From DATJGF01 sp035495315 (GTDB lineage Bacteria; Verrucomicrobiota; Verrucomicrobiia; Limisphaerales; UBA8199), in NCBI GenBank assembly GCA_035495315.1, contig DATJGF010000161.1, forward strand, positions 1 through 35,351: a stretch of DNA of 35,351 bases, written 5' to 3'. Shown piece after piece: positions 15,917-24,171 of this stretch. The notes under the pieces are model-generated. The model ran no database searches. It was given only the letters and a program-made list of their open reading frames with translations, and was not told the origin of the DNA. Made by a program: the position numbers and the translations under genes. Every line of letters starts with the position of its first letter. Position 1 is the first letter of the stretch.

Positions 15917-16882
15917 TCAACCGAAGCTCAAACCGGCCTCGTGTCCAACCTTAAATATGTGCTCGCGTGCGCCGGCATATTCCTCGGCCGTGGAAAGATG
16001 CTCGAGCATGAGCGGTGGATTCTGTGGCAGGCGGGCTAACCGCCGCAGATAGGTGTCATAATCAAGCTTGCCGTTCCCGGGTGCAACTTCGCGGAAATGG
16101 ATGTTCATCTCCACATCCCACGTCAAATCCTTGGCGTGGCAACTAACAATCCAACGACCGAGTTTGTCGAAGCATTCGTTCAGCAAGGTCGTGTTGTCGT
16201 AGAATTTTTCGGGAGAGTTGACCAGGTTGCACGGATCGAGGTGGACTGAAAATGCTTTGCGATCAACCGCCTTTATCATTTTCAGGTAATGATCGGCGCT
16301 GTCCGGCCATGCCCAGCCCATTACCTCATAACAGAAGGTCGTACGAGTCGGTTTGACAGCATCAATAATTTTGCGCGCATTTTCCACACTCGCGTCGAAA
16401 TGCTTGCGGGAAAGATTTTCCGGGTCAGGTCCAAACCAGGATGTGGGGTTATAGGAACCCGCGATGTCGACGCAACAACGTGCCCCGATCGCCTCCGCAA
16501 GGGACAACCCATCTGTGACGATTTGCAGGTTTTCCTGTTGCTTCGCCGGACTGGCCTCCAGCAGATTAACCCAGCGGCCAACTTCGGCGATGGTCACATC
16601 GTGTTTGGCAAACGCATCCGCGTAGGCGCGAATCTTTACTGAGTCATTCAGGGCTACATTGGGACAATACGCCGCGCGATACCCTAATTTTCGATGAGCC
16701 AAAGCAAGCTCCTCCGGATCATTCGTATTGGCAAAGGACGGGCCGCCCAGGCGGATCGGCAGATTGGCAGGGCCCGAGGCGCCGACAGCCTGCCGCACAA
16801 TGCTGCTGCTCGAGAACAACCCGGCAGCCGTAAGCATTCCTGATTGACGGAGAAAAGTTCTACGATTCTGGAGAGTTTCCAT
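15917..16882 (-). CDS. Sugar phosphate isomerase/epimerase family TIM barrel, Tat signal
   Basis: The 321-residue protein opens METLQNRRTFLRQSG, a Tat motif (RRTFLRQ), followed by an Ala/Ser-rich segment. The TIM barrel shows putative metal ligands: Glu in CYEVMGWAW, Asp in VHLDPCNLV, His in SCHAKDLTW and Glu in LMLEHLSTAEEY. It is a second, clearly different member from the one at 553-1536. The family includes hexulose epimerases and inosose dehydratases. Its substrate is unknown. It converges on the DapA-family gene and diverges from the cyclophilin gene. Confidence 0.92.
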   Translation of the reverse strand: METLQNRRTFLRQSGMLTAAGLFSSSSIVRQAVGASGPANLPIRLGGPSFANTNDPEELALAHRKLGYRAAYCPNVALNDSVKIRAYADAFAKHDVTIAEVGRWVNLLEASPAKQQENLQIVTDGLSLAEAIGARCCVDIAGSYNPTSWFGPDPENLSRKHFDASVENARKIIDAVKPTRTTFCYEVMGWAWPDSADHYLKMIKAVDRKAFSVHLDPCNLVNSPEKFYDNTTLLNECFDKLGRWIVSCHAKDLTWDVEMNIHFREVAPGNGKLDYDTYLRRLARLPQNPPLMLEHLSTAEEYAGAREHIFKVGHEAGLSFG

Positions 16883-16967
16883 GGGTCCGTTTCTCGCATG
16901 ATTTCGATAGAGTTACAAGCCGGTTTGCACCTCGATTTCACGCTTGTCCTCTGGCACGATGACAGCC

Positions 16968-17891
16968 ATGAAATCCCGACTTCTCAATCTCGTTTTGCTG
17001 CCGCTAACAATTACGATTGGTGAGACGGCTGATCTCGCAAAGGCAAAGCAATTGAGCATGACGGAGATCCTGGACGCCTCAAAGTCCGCCGATTGGCGGC
17101 CCTTAAATCCGGAAAACACTCTCTATCTCGACCTCCCTGCCGGACGTGTCGTCATCCAACTCGCACCTGATTTTGCCCCTCGCCACGTCGCCAATGTCAA
17201 GGTGCTTGCACGCGAGCATTACTACGACGGTCTCGCGATTGTGCGTTGTCAGGATAATTACGTGGTGCAGTTGGCAGACCCGGATGCGGAAAAACCTGAG
17301 TTGGCTCGCAAAATCCAAACGGGGAGCCGCACTTTACCGGCAGAATTTGAGCGCGTGCTTGATCCAAAACTGCCCTTCTCGAAACTCCCGGATGGAGATG
17401 TTTATGCCGCGGAGGTGGGTTTCTCGAACGGACTGCCCGTCGCCCGTGATCCGAAAACCAGAAAAATGTGGTTGGTCCATTCTTACGGAATGGTTGGCGC
17501 CGGACGCGACGTCTCCATTGATAGCGGCGGCGGAACGGAACTATATATAGTGATCGGCCACGCGCCGCGACACTTGGACCGCAACGTGACTCTGCTTGGG
17601 CGCGTCGTCCAGGGCATGGAACTGCTTTCCAGTCTGCCGCGCGGTACCGGCCCCATGGGCTTTTACCAAAAACCGGAACAGCGAATGCCGATTAAATCGA
17701 TTCGAGTCGCTGCTGATGTTCCGGTCGCCGAGCGCACGCCCCTTGAGATCCTGCGCACCGACACACCCCTTTTTAAGAACCTGATTGAATCACGACGCAA
17801 CCGACAGGAAGAATGGTTTCACGCGCAAGCGGGGCATATCGAACTAAGTAATGTGCCGATTCCGGTCCGCTCGTCGCAGCCGTTGAAATAA
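16968..17891 (+). CDS. Cyclophilin-type peptidyl-prolyl isomerase, exported
   Basis: I chose ATG 16968, giving 307 residues, since it starts a credible signal peptide (MKSRLLNLVLLPLTITIGETA). The cyclophilin core begins at LYLDLPAGRVVIQLAPDFAP and continues through YYDGLAIVRCQDNYVVQLADP, where the catalytic Arg and Gln of the RxxxxxxxQ pattern are kept. A longer insert with KMWLVHSYGMVGAGRD precedes GRVVQGMELL. Compared with standard 160-190-residue cyclophilins it has a long insert and a C-terminal tail. It probably folds proteins in the periplasm. An upstream in-frame ATG (16959) is possible. Confidence 0.88.
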   Translation: MKSRLLNLVLLPLTITIGETADLAKAKQLSMTEILDASKSADWRPLNPENTLYLDLPAGRVVIQLAPDFAPRHVANVKVLAREHYYDGLAIVRCQDNYVVQLADPDAEKPELARKIQTGSRTLPAEFERVLDPKLPFSKLPDGDVYAAEVGFSNGLPVARDPKTRKMWLVHSYGMVGAGRDVSIDSGGGTELYIVIGHAPRHLDRNVTLLGRVVQGMELLSSLPRGTGPMGFYQKPEQRMPIKSIRVAADVPVAERTPLEILRTDTPLFKNLIESRRNRQEEWFHAQAGHIELSNVPIPVRSSQPLK

Positions 17892-18019
17892 AATGGCGAA
17901 GTATTTGGGGCTTCCAAAAGCAGTGACCTGTCGCGCTGTTATAAGAAAATAAGAGCCTGTTCCCCAAGGTCACTCCTTCCACATTATCTCCCTTCTAAAC
18001 TCCGCACTGAGCGACTACA

Positions 18020-20575
18020 TTGCTGACAGTGCCAGACACGCTGTACGATCTCATCCCACGCGACCAGCACTTCAGCAACGACGTGCTGCTCGGCCGGTTC
18101 CTGGATTACACCGAGCGCAAAGGGCTCCACCTTTATCCAGCTCAAGAAAGCGCCATTCTGGAGTTGTTCGAGGAAAAGAACCTCATTTTAAATACACCGA
18201 CCGGTTCAGGAAAATCGCTGGTGGCGGCGGCGCTCCATTTCAAGGCTTTGGTACAGGGCAAACGCTCGGTCTACACTTGCCCAATCAAGGCGTTGGTGAA
18301 TGAGAAGTGGATGGCGTTATGTCGTGAGTTTGGACCAGACAATGTCGGATTAAGCACCGGCGACGCGTCGGTGAACCGCGATGCACCCATCTTGTGCTGC
18401 ACTGCCGAAATCCTGGCCAATATGGCCTTGCGCGAGGGAGCGCAAGCTGGCTTCCAGGAAGTCATCATGGACGAATTTCATTACTACGCCGATCGGGAGC
18501 GCGGCGTCGCCTGGCAGGTGCCGCTATTGACCATGCCCCAGGCACGATTCCTGTTAATGTCAGCGACGCTCGGTGATACCAGCTTTTTCGAAGAGGAACT
18601 TACAAAACACAATGGTCGACCCACGGTTACAGTTCAATCCAACGAGCGTCCGGTGCCGCTCGATTATGCTTATTCGGAGATTTCCCTGGCGCAAACCCTC
18701 GAACGGTTGGTGAGTGAGGCCAAGAGCCCGGTCTACGTAGTGCATTTCACGCAGCTTGAGGCGGCGCAAAGCGCACAGGATTTTACGAGCATAAATGTTG
18801 CAACGCGCGAAGAGAAAAACGCAATCGGCAACGCCCTCGAAGGATTTAAATTCAGCAGTCCATACGGGCCCGAGATTCGGAGGTGGTTGAAGCACGGGAT
18901 CGGCCTGCATCATGCCGGCCTGTTGCCCAAGTATCGCGTATTGGTCGAGCAACTCACTCAGAAAGGATTACTCAAGGTGGTTTGCGGCACCGATACGCTC
19001 GGCGCCGGGATTAACATGCCGCTACGAACCGTCCTCTTTACGCGTCTCTGCAAATTCGACGGCCAGAAAACGGCCATTCTGAGCGCGCGCGATTTCCATC
19101 AAATTGCAGGACGCGCCGGGCGCAAAGGCTTTGATGACCGCGGCTGGGTAGTCGCGCAGGCGCCCGATCATGTCATCGAGAACATTAAACTCGAGGAAAA
19201 AGCGAAGGACGGCAAAAAATCGGTGAAGCGCAAGCCGCCGGAAAAAAACTTCGTGAATTGGGACAAACAGACATTTTTGCGATTGATTCACGCTGCGCCA
19301 GAGCGACTAACCTCCCGCTTTCACGTATCGCACAGCATGCTGCTGAATGTCCTGAGCCGGAAAGGGGACGGCTGCCGCGCTATGCAGCGTTTAATTCGCG
19401 ACTGTCACGAGACTCCCAAGGCGAAAAAGGACCATACCAAACGCGGGTGGCAATTATTTCGCTCGCTGGTTGAGCGCAAGATTGTTGAGTTTATTCCCAC
19501 GACGCAAGAAGGCGCGTATCTGCGAGTCAACGTCGAGTTGCAGGATGACTTTTCGATGGACCAAACGCTGTCTTTGTATCTGCTGGAGACCATTCCTCTG
19601 ATCGATCCGCAGGCACCCGATTATCCTCTGGTATTACTGACCCTCGTCGAATCAATCCTGGAAGACCCGGACATCATTTTGCGCAAACAACTCGACAAAG
19701 CGAAAAGCCAGAAGATGGCTGAAATGAAAATGGCGGGCGTCGAATATGAAGAACGAATGGAAGAGTTGGAAAAGCTGGAATACCCCAAACCGAACCGAGA
19801 GTTTGTCTATTCCACGTTCAATGCTTTTGCGGATAAACATCCCTGGGTGGGACAGGAAAACATCCGGCCGAAATCAATCGCGCGCGAGATGTTCGAGAAT
19901 TTCCGCTCATTCTCTGATTACATCCGCGATTACGAATTGCAACGGGCCGAGGGCGTCCTCCTCCGGCATCTCAATTCGGTTTATAAGGTTCTGGCGCAAA
20001 CGGTTCCTCCCGGTGCGAAAACAGAGCCGGTGCAGGAAATGGAACTCTATTTGGCCAGCATGATCCGACAGGTCGACTCCAGCCTGCTCGATGAGTGGGA
20101 AAAGATGCGTGATCCAAGTTACCAGCGCGCCGAGGCGAAGGAAGTGCGGCCTCCCGGAGCAGAGGAAGCCGAACGCGACATTACGCGCGACACCAAAGGC
20201 TTCACTGCCCTCATACGCAATCGAATCTTCTGTTTCCTGCGGGGATTGGTGAATACCGATTTCGAACAGGCGCTCACTTACCTTTCCGCTCCGCAAGATC
20301 CGCAAGGCCAACCCTGGACGCCCGAGCGCTTGAAGCAAACCCTTCAGGCCTATTCGGCCGAACACGAGCGTATCTGCCTCGACCCAAACGCTCGCAATCT
20401 CCGGCACACCTACGTCCTTCCTTCCGAGGACAAGCGCACCTGGCGTGTGCAGCAAATGCTCGTCGATCCGGAAGAGCACAACGATTGGGTCGCCGAATTC
20501 GAAGTCGACTTGAGCCAATCCCGCCAGGCGGCCGAGCCCTGGTTGCGGCTGCGGCGAATCGGAAGCCTGACGTAG
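18020..20575 (+). CDS. Ski2-like DExH-box RNA helicase with DUF3516 C-terminus
   Basis: The 851-residue protein has a Walker A (PTGSGKS, 60-66), a DEFH box (151-154), the SAT motif (181-183) and motif VI QIAGRAGRKG (361-370). The HHAGLLP segment (297-303) is typical of the Ski2 superfamily-2 group. The C-terminal half (about 430-840) resembles DUF3516, found fused to such helicases in several bacteria. A role in RNA degradation or ribosome biogenesis is plausible but unproven. The start is uncertain: the frame opens with TTG at 18020, and GTG 18029 is an alternative; no ribosome site is clear. Confidence 0.9.
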   Translation: MLTVPDTLYDLIPRDQHFSNDVLLGRFLDYTERKGLHLYPAQESAILELFEEKNLILNTPTGSGKSLVAAALHFKALVQGKRSVYTCPIKALVNEKWMALCREFGPDNVGLSTGDASVNRDAPILCCTAEILANMALREGAQAGFQEVIMDEFHYYADRERGVAWQVPLLTMPQARFLLMSATLGDTSFFEEELTKHNGRPTVTVQSNERPVPLDYAYSEISLAQTLERLVSEAKSPVYVVHFTQLEAAQSAQDFTSINVATREEKNAIGNALEGFKFSSPYGPEIRRWLKHGIGLHHAGLLPKYRVLVEQLTQKGLLKVVCGTDTLGAGINMPLRTVLFTRLCKFDGQKTAILSARDFHQIAGRAGRKGFDDRGWVVAQAPDHVIENIKLEEKAKDGKKSVKRKPPEKNFVNWDKQTFLRLIHAAPERLTSRFHVSHSMLLNVLSRKGDGCRAMQRLIRDCHETPKAKKDHTKRGWQLFRSLVERKIVEFIPTTQEGAYLRVNVELQDDFSMDQTLSLYLLETIPLIDPQAPDYPLVLLTLVESILEDPDIILRKQLDKAKSQKMAEMKMAGVEYEERMEELEKLEYPKPNREFVYSTFNAFADKHPWVGQENIRPKSIAREMFENFRSFSDYIRDYELQRAEGVLLRHLNSVYKVLAQTVPPGAKTEPVQEMELYLASMIRQVDSSLLDEWEKMRDPSYQRAEAKEVRPPGAEEAERDITRDTKGFTALIRNRIFCFLRGLVNTDFEQALTYLSAPQDPQGQPWTPERLKQTLQAYSAEHERICLDPNARNLRHTYVLPSEDKRTWRVQQMLVDPEEHNDWVAEFEVDLSQSRQAAEPWLRLRRIGSLT

Positions 20576-20627
20576 CACCGCCGTAGCACACAATTTCAAT
20601 CTGCGCTACGTTTCGGACAGTATTCGT

Positions 20628-21371
20628 TTAGGGGTGCTTACTCAATGCGTCGACAACAGAGCGCACGATCCTCTCATCCGTCGCCTTCCAACTGAACTCC
20701 GGCGGCCGCAGTGTCCCGCCCATATACACTCGAGAGTTGCGGTGCTTCATGCCGCTCTCAGTTGTGCTGCGCGCACTGAGGTGAACTTCAGTGACTGCGG
20801 TGCCGGCAACGATGCGCTGAATATTACGCGGCGTGATCCCTCCACCGGGCATGATGATAATGCGGCCTGCCGCTTGCTTCTGTAGAGCGGCGATTAATTC
20901 CATGCCTTCAAGACAGGATGCCTCCTGGCCTGAGGTCAGCACCCGATCTATTCCCAGCGAGATCAGCTCTTCCAAGCCTTTGTGCGGGTCGCGGCACATA
21001 TCAAACGCGCGATGGAAAGTGACGTTCAGTGGACGCGCCAAGGAAACTAATTTCTGAGTCCGCGCTATATCGATATCTCCTTCGGCGGTCAGGCAGCCAA
21101 TCACCACCCCATCCGCGCCAAGCTCCTTCGCGACTCGAATGTCTTCACGCATCACCTCCATTTCGTGTTCGTCATAGAGAAAATCCCCACCCCGCGGGCG
21201 AATGATGACCTGAAGTCCGATTTTCAGGCCAGCTCTGGCGACCTTAATCGTGCCGGCGCTGGGAGTCGTGCCGCCTTCGAGCAGATTATCGCACAGCTCT
21301 ACTCGGTCTGCCCCGCCACGTTGCGCGGCAAGAGCGCCCGCCGCTGAATCCACACAGATCTCGATGCGCAT
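20628..21371 (-). CDS. cutC: CutC-family copper homeostasis protein
   Basis: The ATG at 21371 gives 247 residues with the canonical N-terminus MRIEICVDSAAGALAAQRGGADRVELC; an upstream reading adds unrelated residues. Other conserved parts are ELCDNLLEGGTTPS, VIIRPRGGDF, ADGVVIGCL, TFHRAFDM, DRVLTSGQ and IMPGGGI. CutC is a TIM barrel linked to copper tolerance in E. coli, though its chemistry is unsettled. It is 23 bases downstream of pyrF on the same strand, with a palindromic repeat covering the junction and its own start region. Confidence 0.93.
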   Translation of the reverse strand: MRIEICVDSAAGALAAQRGGADRVELCDNLLEGGTTPSAGTIKVARAGLKIGLQVIIRPRGGDFLYDEHEMEVMREDIRVAKELGADGVVIGCLTAEGDIDIARTQKLVSLARPLNVTFHRAFDMCRDPHKGLEELISLGIDRVLTSGQEASCLEGMELIAALQKQAAGRIIIMPGGGITPRNIQRIVAGTAVTEVHLSARSTTESGMKHRNSRVYMGGTLRPPEFSWKATDERIVRSVVDALSKHP

Positions 21372-21398
21372 AGGTCTTATAGATCCTATAAGTCCTAT
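21370..21398. repeat. Near-palindromic repeat at the pyrF-cutC junction
   Basis: ATAGGTCTTATAG and ATCCTATAAGTCCTAT form a 29-base near-palindrome of alternating CTATAAG/CTTATAG units. It overlaps the pyrF stop (21395-21397) and abuts the cutC ATG. It could fold in the mRNA between the two genes and affect cutC translation. No family name is known to me. Confidence 0.55.
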
Positions 21399-22099
21399 CC
21401 CAGTGTTTGCAGTATTTGCTCCGCTGCCCGACGTGGGTTTTCCGCGGCATAAATGGGCCGGCCAATGACCAGCCAATCGGCGCCCGCCGCCAGCGCTTCC
21501 TTCGGCGCCAGCGTGCGCTTTTGATCATCTCCGGGTTCTCTTCCCGTGCGGATGCCGGGTGTCACTAGCTTCACATCTTCAGGAAGAAGCTGTCGCAGCA
21601 TAGTAATCTCGAGTGGCGAGCAAACTAAACCGCGCAACCCCGCCTTAATCGCCATGCTTGCCAGCCGCTCGACCTGTTTGCCGACGTTGGCTTCGCACCC
21701 AATCGAACTCAGCGCGCGGCCATCCATACTGGTTAAGACCGTCACACCTAACACAAGCGGGGCGTTCCGGCCGGTCTGGCGAGCCGTTTCCTGGGCCGAC
21801 ACCTCCGCCGCGCGCATCATCTCTAATCCGCCGCTCGTATGCACCGTCAACATCTGCACATCCAACCGCACCGCCGCCTCGACGGCCTTGGCCACTGTGT
21901 TGGGGATGTCGTGAAATTTCAGATCAAGAAAAACCGATCCACCCGCGCCACGCACCCGGCGCACGATCTCGGGACCCGCGCTGGTGAAGAGTTGGCTGCC
22001 GATTTTAAAACCAGCAACAACTGGCGCCAACTCGCGGGCAAGCTTCAATGCCGCCTCTTCGGTGGGGACATCCAAGGCTACAAGAATTGGATTACGCAC
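21395..22099 (-). CDS. pyrF: Orotidine 5'-phosphate decarboxylase
   Basis: The product decarboxylates OMP to UMP in pyrimidine synthesis. Residues DLKFHDIPNTV carry the catalytic Asp-Lys-Asp cluster. VALDVPTEE, GFKIGSQLF, VLGVTVLTSMD, LVTPGIRTG and ADWLVIGRPI are all family-typical. I chose GTG 22099 (MRNPILVALDVP, 234 residues) because PyrF proteins usually start just before this segment. A TTG start at 22135 would add 12 residues. No Shine-Dalgarno decides. cutC follows 23 bases downstream. Other pyr genes are not in the window. Confidence 0.95.
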   Translation of the reverse strand: MRNPILVALDVPTEEAALKLARELAPVVAGFKIGSQLFTSAGPEIVRRVRGAGGSVFLDLKFHDIPNTVAKAVEAAVRLDVQMLTVHTSGGLEMMRAAEVSAQETARQTGRNAPLVLGVTVLTSMDGRALSSIGCEANVGKQVERLASMAIKAGLRGLVCSPLEITMLRQLLPEDVKLVTPGIRTGREPGDDQKRTLAPKEALAAGADWLVIGRPIYAAENPRRAAEQILQTLG

Positions 22100-22151
22100 G
22101 GCGCAAATTGAACGGGAAATAGCTGCGGGCAACAAGAACGGAGTTTACGGC

Positions 22152-23780
22152 TCAATGCAACCAACGTCGTTTGGTCAGCGCGGCACACGTGCCGACGCCA
22201 AACAACAGAAAACTGCCAATCACCGCCAGCAAACCACTTGGGGTAGAATGGAGCGAACCGGCACCGGAACTACCAGGCCCGGAGAGGAGCACGATCCCGG
22301 CAGAAATTGGGACGAGCACCGATCCCCACTTACCCCCAAGCCAACGCGCCACAAAATAGATTCCCAGAACCGGAACCGATACGGCGCATGCCATCCAAAA
22401 CGCCCCGCCATCCTGTATCCACCAAAAAGTGTGCGCCACCCAACCAATGCTGGCAAGGAGGCGCACCGCGCCGGTGCCTTCATGCTGGTTGTCGGTCCAG
22501 CGCAAGCTCTGCACCAACAAAAAGGCCAACGCACTTTGAATTCCCCAATGGAGGCCGGAATGGCTGGCCAAAACACTCATTACCGTCAAGCCGACCATCA
22601 GCGCGCCCAAAAGCCCCACTTTCGGATTGCGGGAGAATGCTGCCAATAAAACAAAATATATGGCCGTGCTGGCCGCAATGCATTTCGCGCGAGTGAATTC
22701 CGGGATAAGATTGCACGCCCAATCGTCCGGCAGACCAGCAATCAACGCCAGAAGCGAAATAAGCAGCAGGTGTCGCGTGAATCGATCAGTTCGCAGCACG
22801 CTGAGTCTTCCGTAAATCGCAACGTTCAGAATCGTCAGGAACAGAAAGACTTCGTTGCCGGGTTCTGAGACGCCGATGAGGGTTGCCGCCAAGGGCAGCA
22901 CGATGAGGCTCCGTTCCCAAAGCCGATTGAGGCCCGGCACAAACTCCTTTAAGCGATGATAAAGAACCCACACCAGCACCCACGCCGTAGGGGCGACCAG
23001 TTCGCCCCGCAGGGCAAAGTCGTACACGTAACCAAGGCAATAGAGGTGCACGATTGTGCCTATTACCCATAATGAAAAGAGACCTGGTGGGATCCAAAAA
23101 CGCTGCGGAAGCAAGTTCCCATTTGCAGATCTTGCAGGGACGAAGTTAGCGAGCGCACAGAGCATCGGCAATAGCAACAGCCAGGCGAATTCATTTGTAA
23201 GATAGGCTGCTCCCGTTGTAGGTAGCTTGCCGATTTTAAATTCATGCAGAATGCGATATGTGAGTGGCAAAAGCACGTTCACCACCAGCACTACAAGTCC
23301 GATTTGGATCAACCGAGTCGGAAAGTTCAGTTCACTGACAAACCGTTTCAATGCGCTGGAGCGAACTACCACTGCCGCGCCTGCTACCAGGCACATGGCC
23401 CAGACCCAGCGGATTTCAATCAATGCAGCCTGGCTAATCAGTATGAAAGGAACCAACACCAGCAAGTTCTCCACCCCGACCAGCAACGTCGAATCATACC
23501 AAATTCTCTTGCGCACTAGAAAAATTGCTGTGATTACCAGCAACGCTTCATAAAACTGCAACGCGGTGAAATTGAAAAACAGTTGCGAGATTTCCTGTCG
23601 CAGAAAATTCGGATCGACCGAGACAAGGTAGAATCCGTACAAAAGGAGTGCGGCGCTAATTAGGTAGAATGGATTGCAGTCGAGGAACCGTTTTATCCAG
23701 CGCGCTGCGGACCGCGACGGGCCAGGGTGATCACTTAAGCAATGGAGTGGATCATTTAACGCAGCTGAGTCATCTTTCAT
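22152..23780 (-). CDS. Polytopic membrane protein of unknown function
   Basis: The start at ATG 23780 (542 residues) is chosen because GGAGG lies a few bases upstream on the complement. The frame is open further, and ATG 23819 is an alternative. The first 45 residues are polar. The remainder holds roughly 14-17 hydrophobic segments of membrane length, from FYLISAALLLYGFYLVSV to LLAVIGSFLLFGVG, ending with a short basic tail. I see no motif of a named transporter, and no transferase or polymerase signature. It lies 52 bases upstream of pyrF (from the GTG start) on the same strand, so it could be transcribed with pyrF and cutC. Confidence 0.7.
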   Translation of the reverse strand: MKDDSAALNDPLHCLSDHPGPSRSAARWIKRFLDCNPFYLISAALLLYGFYLVSVDPNFLRQEISQLFFNFTALQFYEALLVITAIFLVRKRIWYDSTLLVGVENLLVLVPFILISQAALIEIRWVWAMCLVAGAAVVVRSSALKRFVSELNFPTRLIQIGLVVLVVNVLLPLTYRILHEFKIGKLPTTGAAYLTNEFAWLLLLPMLCALANFVPARSANGNLLPQRFWIPPGLFSLWVIGTIVHLYCLGYVYDFALRGELVAPTAWVLVWVLYHRLKEFVPGLNRLWERSLIVLPLAATLIGVSEPGNEVFLFLTILNVAIYGRLSVLRTDRFTRHLLLISLLALIAGLPDDWACNLIPEFTRAKCIAASTAIYFVLLAAFSRNPKVGLLGALMVGLTVMSVLASHSGLHWGIQSALAFLLVQSLRWTDNQHEGTGAVRLLASIGWVAHTFWWIQDGGAFWMACAVSVPVLGIYFVARWLGGKWGSVLVPISAGIVLLSGPGSSGAGSLHSTPSGLLAVIGSFLLFGVGTCAALTKRRWLH

Positions 23781-24171
23781 AGGACCTCCACCGGGTTGGG
23801 ATGTCACATCCGCATTCATAACCAGGCAACCGAGATATTCTAGAGCATAGCTCGCGCCAATGGTCTCAAATGGAGGGTTCCAGCACACAGAGCAGGTAGC
23901 GCCATCTTCTTCACTCTCTTCATAGTCAATTTTCACGCATAATGCGTGATTTTCACGCGTGTAGCGGTGGGCGTCTCGCCCGCCGTAGAGGGCGGCGCCC
24001 CGCCGCCCGTGAGCCGTTCGGTTCTTTGTAGTGCTCAGTGCCTTGAGCAAAAAGTTGGTCAAAGACCCACCCGCCGGGCAAGATGCCCGGCTCTACGTCA
24101 GGGGGACGCCTGACGCTACCATGAAATGTCAAACTTGATAACCAGGCCGCCTGCTTCTAGCCTGCACCACT
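23781..24171. other. Gene-free divergent region with repeats
   Basis: These 391 bases separate the membrane protein from hisD. They hold a short palindrome (CACGCA/TGCGTG, 23934-23948), a direct repeat (ATTTTCACGC near 23929 and 23949), and a hairpin-rich element at 23962-24118. The open frame on the complement has no ribosome site or recognisable domain and looks non-coding. Confidence 0.6.
23962..24118. repeat. Hairpin-array palindromic element with inverted ends
   Basis: Four strong hairpins follow one another: 23966-23984 (GGTGGGCG/CGCCCGCC), 23990-24008 (GGGCGGC/GCCGCCC), 24074-24090 (CCGGGCA/TGCCCGG) and 24097-24114 (GTCAGG/CCTGAC). The outer halves are inverted copies of one pattern: TAGCG, GGCGTC, CGTAGAG, then a G-rich run. 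It resembles a dispersed non-coding repeat rather than an RNA gene. Confidence 0.65.
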
